Below, piece after piece: positions 32,394-44,671 of a stretch of DNA of 64,000 nucleotides (the stretch's first letter is position 1; each line of letters begins with the position of its first letter). A program made the position numbers and the translations under genes. The notes beneath the pieces are model-generated. The model ran no database searches and had not been told where the DNA came from. It worked only from the letters and a program-made list of their open reading frames with translations. The stretch covers positions 29,644,640 to 29,708,639 of the forward strand of contig CM030833.1 in NCBI GenBank assembly GCA_018105865.1, given 5' to 3'. This stretch comes from Metaphire vulgaris (Eukaryota > Annelida > Clitellata > Crassiclitellata > Megascolecidae).

Positions 32394-34554
32394 TTGAAAT
32401 TGTGAACACAGCTTAATATAATTAATGAACGTGAGCAAGAATGTTGCAGCTGGGACTGATAGGCCAGCAATTTCCACGGCCCCAGATATCGAATACTGTT
32501 CTAGGCCAGATAACAGATTTCGTTGTGTTGAAATCTGATAATGTTCTGTAGCATTGGTTTCTAATACTGATTATGGGAAATGTAAGAGCGCCTTTTTTGC
32601 GACGCAGTGTAGTTCAAATATGCGTGAAGAGGTCTTGTTAAACGAATCTCCAGTACATGATCAGAGAGCTCAGACAACCTAGATTCAAACATTTTCTGTG
32701 ACGCACTTAGACCATCAATGGTGACGAATGCTGACGTCTTGTCACCCATAGAGTTATAATTATAGGCCTATACTAGAATGAGTCTCTCTATGGTAGGCCT
32801 AAATATTGCGGAAAGTTGAAGTCGTTTGTACGCCGCTGTCGTCTTCCTTTCAATGGTGACCCTGTTGACAATTCCACAAGTAAACCAGTCACAAGTCCTT
32901 TCCTCGAACCAACAATAGGGTTCATAATGGCGACGCTGATCTCAGTTTCTATCGCCCTTTCTGTGCAACAAATGCCACGGAAAGGCATAATTTTTGCATC
33001 GCGACCTCTCCGGAAGATTTCACCATTTGGCATAAATGTTAGAGAAAATGAGGGAACTTTAGCATTGATGCATTTTGCTCGCTCTGTGGGCGCTCGAGCC
33101 CAGAGGCCAGATAGATGTTTAGGCCTATGGCGACCACATGAAGCTGTAGAACGCGATTTAATATTCAATATTAACAACAAGGCTACGATTACTATGGAGA
33201 TAGACCTAACTAGCAGCACAGGTCTGTGCATCGTTGGTGGGTACCTATAGGGCTGGAAGTAGGCTACAACGGCCAAACTGGAACGGCAGCCTCGAAATCC
33301 AGTTGGCGCATGAGTCATGACATCATAATTATAAAGCGCAATTAATCGAATTCAGACAGTATAGGTCCCATTGCCCTGCAGCCTCTCTCTGGCCAAATTG
33401 TCGCCATTGACGCCTTTTTCGAGGGTGTTTATATTTTTTCCGGCAGATTTTTAATTTTTATAATAAAAATTTCTGTAACAATCCTTGTAGTAGGCTCTTT
33501 GGAAACTGCATTAGAAATGAAACGGTACAATCTCTGGCCATCTGATCGTGAACGTCGGTATAGGCCTATATATAGGCCGAGTATTATTTTGTCATTATGT
33601 ATCGCTTTATTAAATATTATAATGGGAGCACCTACTGACCGGCCCAATGGGCGCTTCCATCTGAGCATCCCAAAATAATGAATGAGGAACCTCATGGTCC
33701 ATACTCTCTCTCTCTCGGATATCATCTCTCTCTCTCTCAGTCCTCTTTTCAAGTTTCGGTGGTCTTTTTGCTTATCAAAGTTATCAGAATATGGGATATC
33801 GGGGTGGTTGCAAAATTTTCCTGGGAAATTTCAGTAAATTGAGAAGTTGAAGAATCCACGCACTTGGTTTCAGTGCATGGTCAGTAAAAACAAACGATGA
33901 AAATTGTCGCAACGAAACAAAATCCAGACAAGAAATTTCGAGTAATGTTGGATTGATTTGACGGTGAGCTCCGGCGAATGTTCTAAAGACTCTTAATAAT
34001 TATTTTGATTTATCCGATTACCGCAGATCACCATTGGCATAACCGAAAAAAATAGTAGAGCCACGTAACTCCTTCTCTGACGGTCGCAAAAACTGTCCTG
34101 CCCCTATAGAGAAACGTTCTCGAAGGGTTTGCCCAAATCTCACGACTGATCTCAGCCCGAATATGGAGGTGGTCCCTAGCAGCACAGGTCTGTGCATCGT
34201 TGGTAGTTATCAAGGGCTGCATGAGAGGAAGAGTATGATCTCCAGTACTTAACCTTCTTGGCATTAGAATAATTGTGAAAATGACGTATTAAAATTCGTT
34301 AGATTATATATTTTTGAGGCGAAACGACGTTATTAAAATATTAGGCATTACGCTCCTTTATAACCAGTTAACCAATGGCTTAGCCTTTACAGATTCAAAC
34401 GAAATTTTGGCCATCTGATAAAGATACATCAATCTATGTCATATTAAATATTATAAATTTCATAAGAATATATTCACTCTCTTTGAGCACTTTTCAACAT
34501 TTCCTCTTTTCGAGTTTTTGGTCTTTTTGCTTATATATCAAGAATATGGGAGAA

Positions 34555-34910
34555 TGGCATTGGCAGACGTGGGAATGGCTAGAAAGTTTTGACCAGCACT
34601 TGGTTTATGAAGAGGACCTAGTAATCGAGATTTTTCGAAAAATTAGGCACTAAACCTTGTCCAGATCAAAAGTTCTTGTAATTCAGAATTTTGACGGTGA
34701 GCTCTGGAATTTCTATTGACTTAAATTGGACAGTTTTAACATACCGAGAATGGCATTGGCAGACGTGTAATGGCTAGAACTTTTGACGGTCGCCCAACTG
34801 AAGAGGACCTAGTAATCAAGGTTTTTTTCAAAAATTAGGCACTATCTCTTGTATATCAAAAGTTCTTGGCATTCGTGAATTTTGCCTGGGGCATATTCTC
34901 TTTTGCTGAC
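34555..34910. repeat. Dimer of the roughly 190-bp unit also found at 25788-26879
   Basis: Two units start at GGCAGACGTGGGAATGGCTA (about 34562) and GGCAGACGTGTAATGGCTAG (about 34757). Both then read AGGACCTAGTAATC, an AAAAATTAGGCACTA core and ATCAAAAGTTCTTG. The same unit flanks the dead mariner at 26130-26585. It may be part of a larger element or a dispersed satellite. Confidence 0.7.
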
Positions 34911-35415
34911 GAGCAAAAATGGATCATTTTTATCCTGAAGCAAAAAGGTCGTGCATCATTTTAGGGTTGTTAAAATGTTCTAACGTCTAACCTAGCCAGA
35001 CCCCAAATATTTCCCGCCTTTTGTCGGGGGCTGTCAACAAAGTTTAGTTACGTTCTGAAACTGATATCTTGCCCCTATCACGTACAATGGTTATCAACTT
35101 TCTCTGCATGAGAGGAAGAGTATGATCTCCAGTACTTAATCACAACCACAGATTACGACTCGATGAGACAGGCATTGTCGCAGGTCTAAACTTGAATGAA
35201 AAAGTGGGGGTGCAACTCTTATACTTTCCCCTACCCTATGACAATTTCTCAAAAAGTGGAGGATCTAGTCTACAGTAGATGCCTAACAGAAGTTAACGTT
35301 TATGGAGACAGAGCATTAGTTTTGACCATGCTGGAGGCTAATTCCAAGTGAATACAGAGCAGAACGAAGCAGTTCAACAGAGTCCTGTGCTGTTATTTTA
35401 AAGACGCACTCGAGA

Positions 35416-35463
35416 CTCCAACGTTCTGTCTCCAACGTTCTGTCTCCAACGTTCTGTCTCCAA
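35416..35463. repeat. 14-bp minisatellite, 3.4 copies
   Basis: CTCCAACGTTCTGT is repeated three times without change, followed by CTCCAA. No gene context. Confidence 0.95.
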
Positions 35464-36561
35464 TTTCATTCCTCTGTGCAATGGACAATATCAGGATTCG
35501 TCAGACACAAGTTTTGTAATTCAGTGCATCATTACAAATGAGAAATTAATAACTGTAAACGTCACTCTAACCTGTCAATAATAGGCCTGTAATCGCAGTC
35601 TCACTTATATCGATTCGACATCAACATAGAATTCCGCATGCCCGGCTATTTGAAGCGAAGCCAATGACGCTGCTATTATTATTGCTAATATATATATATA
35701 TGCCTAACATTTGCTGTCTCTCAAGTAACCAAGAGTATTGACAGTTGGTCCAAAGTCAGTATCATCGTCACTGGATAGTTATGCAAAGTTACCGGTCTAT
35801 TTAGTAGCTGCATGGCCTAAACTCTCTATCATGCCGGTTTTGGCTGCCTAGCGCACTCTAGCGACAGTCTCCTGCGAACAACAGATGAGAATTAGGCCTA
35901 GCTATTGATTTACTCTGCAGATCGGTTCTGTGTGCATAATAGGCGCATGGTTCAAAAGTGATCGATGAATTCGAGTCGATTAGTTATCAGATAAACACGG
36001 CAGAAGAGGTCGCTTTGTCGAGCGAAAATTCACCTGTTTGCACATAGGGAGGGGAGCCCAGCATGCATTGGTAAACAGTACTAAAAACTACATCCAATGC
36101 TACATCTGCATAAGCAGTTGCCCGATATAGAATGAGTATCTCGAAGTCTATAATTGACACAAACCCGGATTTCCGATAATTGCATTAATAGGCTATTTCA
36201 TTGTATTCTTGTATACACTGTAGGCCTAAAGTAAAAAAAGTCACAACAGAATAGACGCCGGCGAAGAGTAGACCTGCATGGTTTGCAGACGCTTTACTTA
36301 AGGCATGCGAGTGGGTCACTAGTATGCCTAGGCCTGATACTCACTACGCGGCCTAATTTAAGGCCTACGAATTTATTATTAGGCCTACGGTAAAAATATC
36401 AGTTACCAGGATCGGAAACGCAAGACTCAATTCTCTGAAAGTTTTGCAGTTCTGTTACTGTATTTGCGCTTCAGGATGTTGAACAACTATAAAGTTTCTA
36501 TAGGCCTACGTAGGCCTATGCCTAACTGACAATAGTGAAATCAGTCAAAGCGTTGGACCAC

Positions 36562-36798
36562 ATCATTGGCGCAGTCACAGGGAGCTGGGTGGTGGCATGG
36601 TCCTCTAATCAGGCAGGGACCAATCGTGAAATTTGCGCAAACAGTTGAGACTTTTTTTTTTTTTTGGGGGGTAGGTAGGATGTGATGAAAATATATACCT
36701 ATATGAATGCGCAAAGTTGATGACGTTATATGCTTATAGACTCTACTCCAAAATGTCGAGGCCCCCCATATTTCGGAACCCTGGTTACCCAACTGGGC
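36562..36798. mobile_element. hAT-like MITE, relative of 21185-21377
   Basis: Starts CATTGGCGCAGTCACAGGG and ends CCCTGGTTACCCAACTG. It shares GGGACCAAT, a TTTGCGCAAA core and CCCCATATTTCGG with the copy at 21185. No target duplication could be seen. Confidence 0.6.
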
Positions 36799-37583
36799 GT
36801 CAATGCTTGACCAAATTGAGCTGGTATTTTTACTAAATGGTCCGAAATCACATAAGCTTTCTTTCACCAGACCGCAGTTGTTCGAGAACAGAAGCAAACA
36901 ATACTTTCTGTCCCATTGATAGAATCTTCGAGATTCTTGTCCAGCCGTCTACTGTTTTTCGAAACGCCGGACGGCAACAGCGACCCTCATACCGTCATAC
37001 GCAGTTGTGTGTGGTCGTCGATTGCTTTTTCGTGTGATTCATTGTCATATTTAAAGAAATAAATTCTATTTATAAGAAAAAAAATAATCGTTACATTCAC
37101 TCTCAAACTAAATTCTGAGACAGTTCGATCGGAATTTTTGCAGAGAGACTTTAGCGTTAGCGACAGAATACACAGGCAAGTCAAGTCTACATAGGAATGA
37201 TTAGATTGTTACATATTTTTCTTACTTATAATTTATTGACTAAATAATCGGGCATTTAGTACTTTATATTTTGTCGCTTCATTTTATTACATTTATTAAA
37301 ATATATTTTATTATGTCGAGTAATCCTGAGAAATACGATAACGTTAATCTGCTTGCTGGGTGTTGAGATAAATTTGTAAATGAACCGGATTTTTATATCG
37401 CTATTTGTGTTTATTGAGAATGATTTTAATAGCTAGAGTTTAAATGGCCAATTTGAATTTCTCCTGCGATAAAGCGTGATTTATAGTGATAGCATGATTA
37501 AGCAGCACTGTAAGCATATGACCACCTTTTGGGTATAGCTATTTAATTTTATTTAGTTTATACTATGTAATAATACATCTAAG

Positions 37584-37736
37584 GGTACTATGCTACTTGG
37601 GGGGCACCAAAAATATCTATATTTTTACATGTAGGGTTAGGGTTAGGTTAGGTTAGGCTAACCCTAACCTAACCCTAACCCTACATGTAAAAATATAGAT
37701 ATTTTTTGGTGGGCCCCCCCAAAGTAGCATAGTACC
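37584..37736. mobile_element. Foldback MITE with telomere-like repeats at its centre
   Basis: 153 bp made of two near-perfect arms of about 75 bp. The ends are GGTACTATGCTACTT and its complement. The flanks are catctaag on both sides (37576-37583 and 37737-37744), a perfect 8-bp duplication. The inner arms contain GGGTTAGGGTTAGGTTAGG facing CTAACCTAACCCTAACCC, so telomere-type repeats point at each other in the middle. Non-coding, in the gene-free space upstream of syntenin. Confidence 0.93.
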
Positions 37737-39429
37737 CATCTAAGAATAAGTGGCTACTGCATTCCTAATTTCCCAAGCGCTATATAGATCCACAAGATTT
37801 TACTTACTTGCCCGAATGTGTGGATTAACACATGGACATGATTTCCTGTCGTGCTATAAGTCTTGCCTGCCAACGCATGGCAAGATACCATTGTGCAGGC
37901 GCAGAAGTATCACTCACAATCTCATGACAATAAATGCACACCACTAATGAGCCCAATTAAGTGCTGGATCAGTTAAATGGCAGATAATGGATGCCAATGA
38001 TAGTGCCGTTCATAGTGTGCAATTAGAGATGAAATATGGAGACATTTTTGTTTTTCATTTACACTAAGGCTTCATGGGCTTGATTTTACCATAATGCTTC
38101 TGGCAAAGATAATGCTTAACAAACATATCCTATAGTTCTCTGAGGCTTCAGCTGACAAGATTTCTCGCTAGGGGAAACCTCACCTAAAGCACAATCCATT
38201 ATTGTCATGAATTTGCATGTTGTCCCATTTTCTGCTGCCAGATTAAATGTTTGCCAGCAATTATTATATTGACGTTGTGTCATTGCGTAGCAGATTTCTG
38301 TTTGACTGGATGATGTCATCAATTTCAAGTTTTAAAATAGTTTTAGTTCAGTTTTCAGTTGTTGAGTTTCAATTATTGATGTTTGCATGTTTTTATCAAC
38401 AACTGAATATATGTGAAAAAATTGAAATTGCTTCTTTAGATGTCAATAAGTATATTAACATTAGGTTTGTACTACATAATATATTTTGTTGTTGGAAGTA
38501 ATGGATAAATTAACCTGATGATTTATTTATCATTATTATGAGTGCACCATATTCAGAGCTGGGTTTTCCTAACTGTAACAAGGAAGAAATACTGTGCATG
38601 CATGTGTGCGTGTGTGCCTGTTTGTTTGTGTTTCACTTGAGTCCCATTCTTTGACGTCCTTCCTCCACTGTCACAATGCAAATATTGACCCATTGTTGTT
38701 CAAGATCAGTGTATAATCATTTTCTAGCACTTATAACTTTGGTTACTAAAGCTTAATATAGATATGATAATATTCAATAAGAAAAGCTCAGGGATTTATT
38801 TATGTAATTGTTTGAAACTGTTTCAAGTAATTCTCAGACTGGGTGAGCAATTTGTTGACAGACAGGTTTAATTTCTTTTAAACCAAGAAATTTGCCTGCA
38901 TATTACAGTAAGTGTCTGTATAACTGAGTTGAGTGTGGGGCTATGTACCAAGTAAAGTAGCTCATGTTATACGCTGGAAACTAGAGAATGAACTTTGAAT
39001 CAAGCCCATATTGTGTAGGGTTGAGACATGATCCTTGTACTGACGTCACTGAATACAAACTACAATTGTTCGGCTTTTCATGACACTGTGCCATTGTGGG
39101 CCTCTGGAGTCTTGGTTCACTGAAGCTGTTTAGCTGGGATTTTACACTTTTATGCCTGTCGGCATAGACGAGTCTTCTGTGGAATTCTACTGTTGCTTGC
39201 TCTGTCTTGAATTACTTACTCCCAAGAGTTTATTTTTAGTTTACGGTCATGTTATTTCAATATACACGCTATTTCTTACAAGTCTTCAAAGTTCAGGCAG
39301 CCTGTCATGTGTGATGAGTTGATGAGTATGTAAGAGGAACTGTGAACTGAACTGGTGTTCAGTAATTTTGGTATTTTGATTGTAGACTTCGGTGCTTTTC
39401 TTACCGTTTCTTCAACCGTTTGTTACAAA

Positions 39430-41137
39430 ATGTCGAGCTTATATCCAACACTGGAGGATATGAAGGTTGACCAGGTTGTTCAGGTGAGTACTATTTGCAC
39501 CTGGCACTCATTATACATATTCATTGAAAGTTTTCTGTTCATTTTGAGTTCTTTAAATCAAATTTGCAAACATTGTAAACCAGCTACAAAAGTTTAATTT
39601 TTCCAATTTTTTATTTATGAAGAGATTGTTGCAGAGGTCATAGAAAATTAGATGGAATTTTGCAATTGAAATATTAAGAACATTTTAAAAATCTAAAATA
39701 GTTATTTCTGTAACATGGATATTCTGCTGGATTGGATTATCATATTCATCAGTCCTTGCTGAGGTCTCAGAGTTTTCTGGAAATTGGCAATTATGAAATT
39801 TCTCTAGGAAGCAAAAACCAGACTTAGGCTGGTATTAGGAAAATTTGTCCTTTTCTTTATAAAACTTGTTCAATTTGTGAAGGAAATCTTCTGGTCCTGG
39901 TTAGGCCCCATACATTGTCATGTGTAATACTTGCTCCTATTCAACTAATGTCATGAGCTATTGTAGGTGCTGGGTTAACCCTTTGGTTCTCTGGGCCAGA
40001 ATTTGAGTCTTTGGGCAATTGATCATTGGTATTTGTTTTGATTAGAACGTGAATTCCTTCTGCCCTACAATGTCATTCTTTCACTACAGGCACAACAAGC
40101 CTATGCAGCCAATGCACAGGCAACAGCACATGCCATCACTTATGCCTCTGGTCAGACCGGGCCACAGGCAGAGGCCATGACTGGCGCCCTCTATCCATCA
40201 CTGATGGAATATATGGGCATGGCGATAACACAGGACATGGTCAGTCAGAACAATCAGCTGGTTTCACAGGTATTGGTTTCACATTAATCACCTTTAAGCA
40301 CTCAAAACTCCATGTTGTTGTGCAGTAAGATATTTATGGAGATTGTGGTTGTTATTGTAAACAGCGTTTATGATGCTCGATGGTTTATTTATTGAAAAGA
40401 AATGATAAAGTTAGAATTTATTTATACTGTGGCTGTGATATGAGGATTTTGTTTTTATGTGCTTAATACCTTTCTGTTGGTATTAAGTGCAGATTTCATA
40501 GCAAAATTTTGTTCTCATGTAATTTTTGCCATATTGCACAAGGTTTAATTCTCTCTGTTTACAAGTGTAACTTTCTTTTGTCTTTAATAAACAATGCTGT
40601 TTACTGGTTTTTGGATATAATGCATCTTTGTAAGAAGCATGCAAATACCGACGACCAAATTTTGAATAAGATTTTAAGCCTTGGTTTTGATTGTTTTTAA
40701 AGAACAACCAAGTTGCACAGAGATACACGTCGACTGGTCAGGGCCAGGTGGCTCCAATCACTGGAAATGATGCAGGTCTTCGAAAGGCAGAGATACGCCA
40801 GGGCATACGCGAGGTCATCCTCTGTAAAGACCAAGATGGGAAAATCGGACTTCGAGTTCAAGCAGTCAACAAGGTGGGAAAGTTTGAAACTCGAATTTGT
40901 GAAGGGTACATCCATATAGTACGTACACACTGAGGGGGAAGGTGGGTTGGATTTTGGAGATTTTGCATATGTATGGTGTGTGCAACGTAGGAACGGGGTT
41001 TGAAAATATGCCATTTTTGCGTACATACTATATGGATGAGCCCATATCTACCAGTTTACTACAGATTTAACCTAAGGTTAGCTTTTTCTGGGCTACTTTT
41101 ACTTATTTCTAACCTTAGGTTCCCAGATTCAATTTGG

Positions 41138-41185
<48 letters not shown>

Positions 41186-42904
41186 TTGGTTGTAGGAATA
41201 AGTATTTTTGTCTTCTTATAGGGTGTGTTTGTGTCGTTTGTGCACAACAATTCGCCCGCTGCTCTCGTGGGTCTGAGATTCGGTGACCAGATTCTTCAGA
41301 TCAACGGGGAAAACGTTGCCGGTTGGGATTCGGACAAAGCCACGAAATTCCTGAAGAAGGCCTTGCCTCAGAAGATCACGATGGCCATCAGAGACAGGTG
41401 ATCATCTGGATTTACACACAGCGCGCTCGATTTCACGTGGTCTTTACGTTAACTCAGGAATTGTAATGGAATGTTATGAATGCTTAAGGTGTAATTCCAT
41501 TTAGGAGAATTTTATTTTTAAAATCCTATATTAATCACAGAAGATACACAGAAATACAGAAATGTATAGTGACGGTATGAAAACATACAATATTGGTAAT
41601 GCCTGCAAGAACAATTTTAGATTTGTCTACTTAGGGCTCATACATATAGTACGTATGCAAAAAGGTATATTTTCAACCCCCGTTGCACACACCGTACATA
41701 TGCAAAATCTCCAAAATCCAAAATCCAACCCCTCCCTCCCCCTCACTGCATACGTACTATATGGATGGTCCCTAATACCAGCTTTACATTTATTTTTATT
41801 GAATGGTATGCTGGATTGTTTGCAGGCCGTTTGAGCGAACGATTACAATGCAGAAGGACAGTACGGGGACCGTTGGATTTATCTTCAAGGACAACAAGAT
41901 CACGGCCATCGTGAAGGATTCATCAGCCGCTAGAAACGGCATTCTTACTGAACATCACATGGTGGAGGTCAATGGACAGAATGTGATCGGCATGAAGGTA
42001 CAACTGTCTGCCCATTTTTTCCAACTCGTTTAACCCATTGAACCCAGCTGGCCTTCCTGTAGCATTGGCTACTGATGCAAGTTTGTGACTCACAAAAGGT
42101 TAATACGTGCTTGAGATAGCGTGGGCATATCTTATATTTGTTTAGTTATTTTATTTAAATGCAGCTTGTAAGTAAGTAAAATCTTACAAATTTGTCTTTG
42201 TATTCAATGCTATGAAGTTAGTCTTGCTATGGCTCAATTTTTGCATCTTCTGATTCCAATAACTCAAAATAAAGACCATTATTTCTTTTAATGTGCTATT
42301 ACTCGAATTTCTTGGTTACATTACGTGGCTTTACACTAATTTTGACGTTATATTGCATAGGAAAAGGAAATCAAGGCGTTATTTGACTCTGTCCCTCGTA
42401 CTGTTACCATCACCATTGTCCCCTCGTTTGTCTATGACCACATGATGAAGAAGTGAGTTTGTTGAGTTTTTATCCACTTTGTCACAGGTTTATGCATAAA
42501 CTTTATGTTTGAAGAAAATCCTTTGCCAAGAAAATCGTGTCATTTATATAAGTATCATTTTATTTATTTAATACAATTAATTTATGTTCACGAATTAGTT
42601 TTGGCGATAGCCGAGTTCAGTAACTCAAAAATTTAAAATATGGTTATCAAGAACTTTTTGCACAGTGCCTTGTTATAGTCATTTTGTCTCAAGGGCAGAT
42701 AACTGGTATTGTGCAACATGTCTCTGATGTATTTGTTGTGAGTGAATGAATTTCATTTATTTTACTCATTTTAACATTTTATTTGCAAATATCTTGTATT
42801 TTGGCACCTTTTGGCATTGTCTTATTGGACCATGCTATTGTTTTCTTAGCATTGGATCAAGTCTTGTGAAAAAGCACATGGATCATTCCATTCCTGACCT
42901 GTAA
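39430..42904 (+). CDS. SDCBP: Syntenin (tandem-PDZ scaffold, syndecan-binding protein)
   Basis: Seven exons close a 299-residue ORF, close to the 298 residues of human syntenin-1: 39430-39483, 40090-40269, 40703-40873, 41222-41397, 41826-41997, 42361-42452, 42850-42904. The N-terminus is [16 protein letters not shown] and a second [10 protein letters not shown] follows, matching the LYPXL motifs that bind ALIX. PDZ1 spans about 114-193 ([15 protein letters not shown] ... [14 protein letters not shown]) and PDZ2 about 197-275 ([20 protein letters not shown] ... [17 protein letters not shown]). The C-terminus is MDHSIPDL. The family binds syndecan tails, phosphoinositides and ALIX at the plasma membrane and endosomes, and acts in exosome formation. 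All introns are GT-AG and in phase. Introns 3 and 4 each hold one copy of the same MITE. A long 3' UTR probably fills much of 42905-44500. Confidence 0.98.
40904..41043. mobile_element. MITE, TIR GGGTACATCCATATAGTACG, copy 1
   Basis: Inverted ends GGGTACATCCATATAGTACG and CATACTATATGGATGAGCCC. It lies in syntenin intron 3. Homologous, in the opposite internal orientation, to the copies at 41634-41772 and 44952-45085. No TSD is clear for this copy. Confidence 0.85.
41141..41183. repeat. (GT)n microsatellite
   Basis: About 21 GT dinucleotides, 38 bp upstream of syntenin exon 4. It partly fills the space where the branch point and polypyrimidine tract should lie. Confidence 0.95.
41634..41772. 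mobile_element. MITE, TIR GGG-CATCCATATAGTACG, copy 2
   Basis: Ends GGGCTCATACATATAGTACG and ACTATATGGATGGTCCC. Flanked by TA on both sides, which would fit a Tc1/mariner-type MITE, but a 2-bp match is weak. It lies in syntenin intron 4. Confidence 0.8.
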
Positions 42905-44671
42905 GAGAGGGGTGACAGATAGAGGGTTGAAGAGGCTCGACTTCAGAGTCCTGCTCAGCACTAAATGTCGCTTTTGTGAACATTTTATTTCTATTATAAT
43001 TAACTCTAACTGATGCAGCTCTTGTTTAATGCCTTGTTGCAAAATCTGATCAAACGCGTAGACATGTTGCCGATATTTTTCTTTACTTACTGGCAGTAAC
43101 TAAGATGACTTCTAAGAAAAACGTATATATATTGCTATTGCTGTTGTTCAATGCACACTCGTAGTGTACAGTTGATGTCCAATCTTAGCGCTTGTACTAA
43201 GTTTATATCGTAGATTGTGCATGCATTATGACATATAACCAACTTGTACACTTTACAGTCTAACCTCCGTAAAACCTCAATTAAGTAAAGACCCCAAAGT
43301 CGAGATACATATATATATGTTACGAGATACTGAACATTTTATTTGTATGCCATCAGTTTTGAATATTGATTTTTGTCTTGTCGTCACATTTATTCATTCA
43401 TTTACTCTTTGGTCTAATTGCCTTTTGATGTGTTGCATCTATCCATCTGCCTCAATTCTTTGGTCTTCCAACCCAAGACTTCCTTAGTACCCGTGTCACA
43501 TGGTTGTAACATATTCTGTTTTCTTATTCTGCGTTGACCACCTTAACCACAACACTATCTTTTCACTAATATCTTACCTCATAATTTAGTCCACTAACCA
43601 ACAAGGCATTTGTGTTATGCATGGTGAAGTAGCTTATAAAAGAAGAGAGTTATTGTTATTTTTAAACACTTGAGTAAACTTTTGCTTTTACAGAATCACA
43701 TTTATAAGATCTCTTTAAATGTTTGTAACAGAGGCCAACGAGGTAATCATGACAAGAGGTAAAAACTGTAATGACGCATATTTTGTAAACGATAACTTGG
43801 GATCTAAAGTGAACGATAGTATTTGTATGATGCTTTTAATTCCATGATGTGGTAGTTTCTGTGATGTGGCATCAATCAAACCATGTATGGTATTTTGTGA
43901 ATTATTTGTGCATGTATATAGCAACCATAAATAAGTTACATTTGACTTCTTTGTAGTTTTTTGTAGTTAATTTTTTAAAACTTGAATTTATGCTACTAAA
44001 TTACAAACATCAATACAGTACATTGAAATGTAGTCTCCAGCAACTACAACCTTTATTTGTGTTGGAGTTATTATTATAACAAAACAGATTTTCTCTTTGT
44101 GATTTTTTTCAATTGCATTTTAAACATGTGAAAAATTCAACAAAAGACTTGCATTACAAATATAATATTGATTTTAATGTTCTGTCCTATTGTATGTTTC
44201 ATAAGGTTGTTCTCCGTTGGTTTCCATGGAAACCTATGCCTCTCTAACACCCATGAGCAGTGCTTTGTTTTAGGCTGATGACTTATGCATGATACAAAAG
44301 TGCTATATAAATTGGCCTTATAAACACTTTTAATTTTAAAGTCTATGCATGTAGAGAATTTGTTATTAATATGCCAGTCCAAATCTGTGATTATGATTCA
44401 TTCATGAGAGCTAGTTCTGCTTTAAAACAGTGAATCTCATATAGCAACAAAAATTCAATTAAAATACATTTATTCTTAGTTATTAATTAAATAGAGTACC
44501 GTTAATTCTCAATACAGGATTTGCTTTGTGTGCTTAAGATTTCATGTGTATAAAACTTCACACAGATTACAGGTTTTTCCAAAATCAGTTCCGACTTGAA
44601 CAGGTAGCACTGGGTCTTAATCATAAATAGTTCACAATTAAAATTCCATCTGACATTCGTTGAAACGTTTC

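Larger units (their letters stand above)
32760..36560. other. Gene-poor stretch with diverged internal duplications
   Basis: No gene was recognised. About 32790-33318 is open on both strands for 140-176 codons, but neither reading resembles a known protein and no splice context was found. A roughly 29-bp string with the core TAGCAGCACAGGTCTGTGCA occurs at 33211-33240 and 34175-34204. A second string containing TGCATGAGAGGAAGAGTATG occurs at 34215-34252 and 35105-35141. The sections 33530-33800 and 34410-34560 are also similar. The region looks like an old nested duplication of an unknown repeat. Confidence 0.55.

Noticed and set aside
32788..33318. Genes of 176 codons (minus) and 144 codons (plus)
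   Set aside because: Both strands are open at once, no recognisable domain or splice context is present, and part of the sequence is a dispersed repeat.
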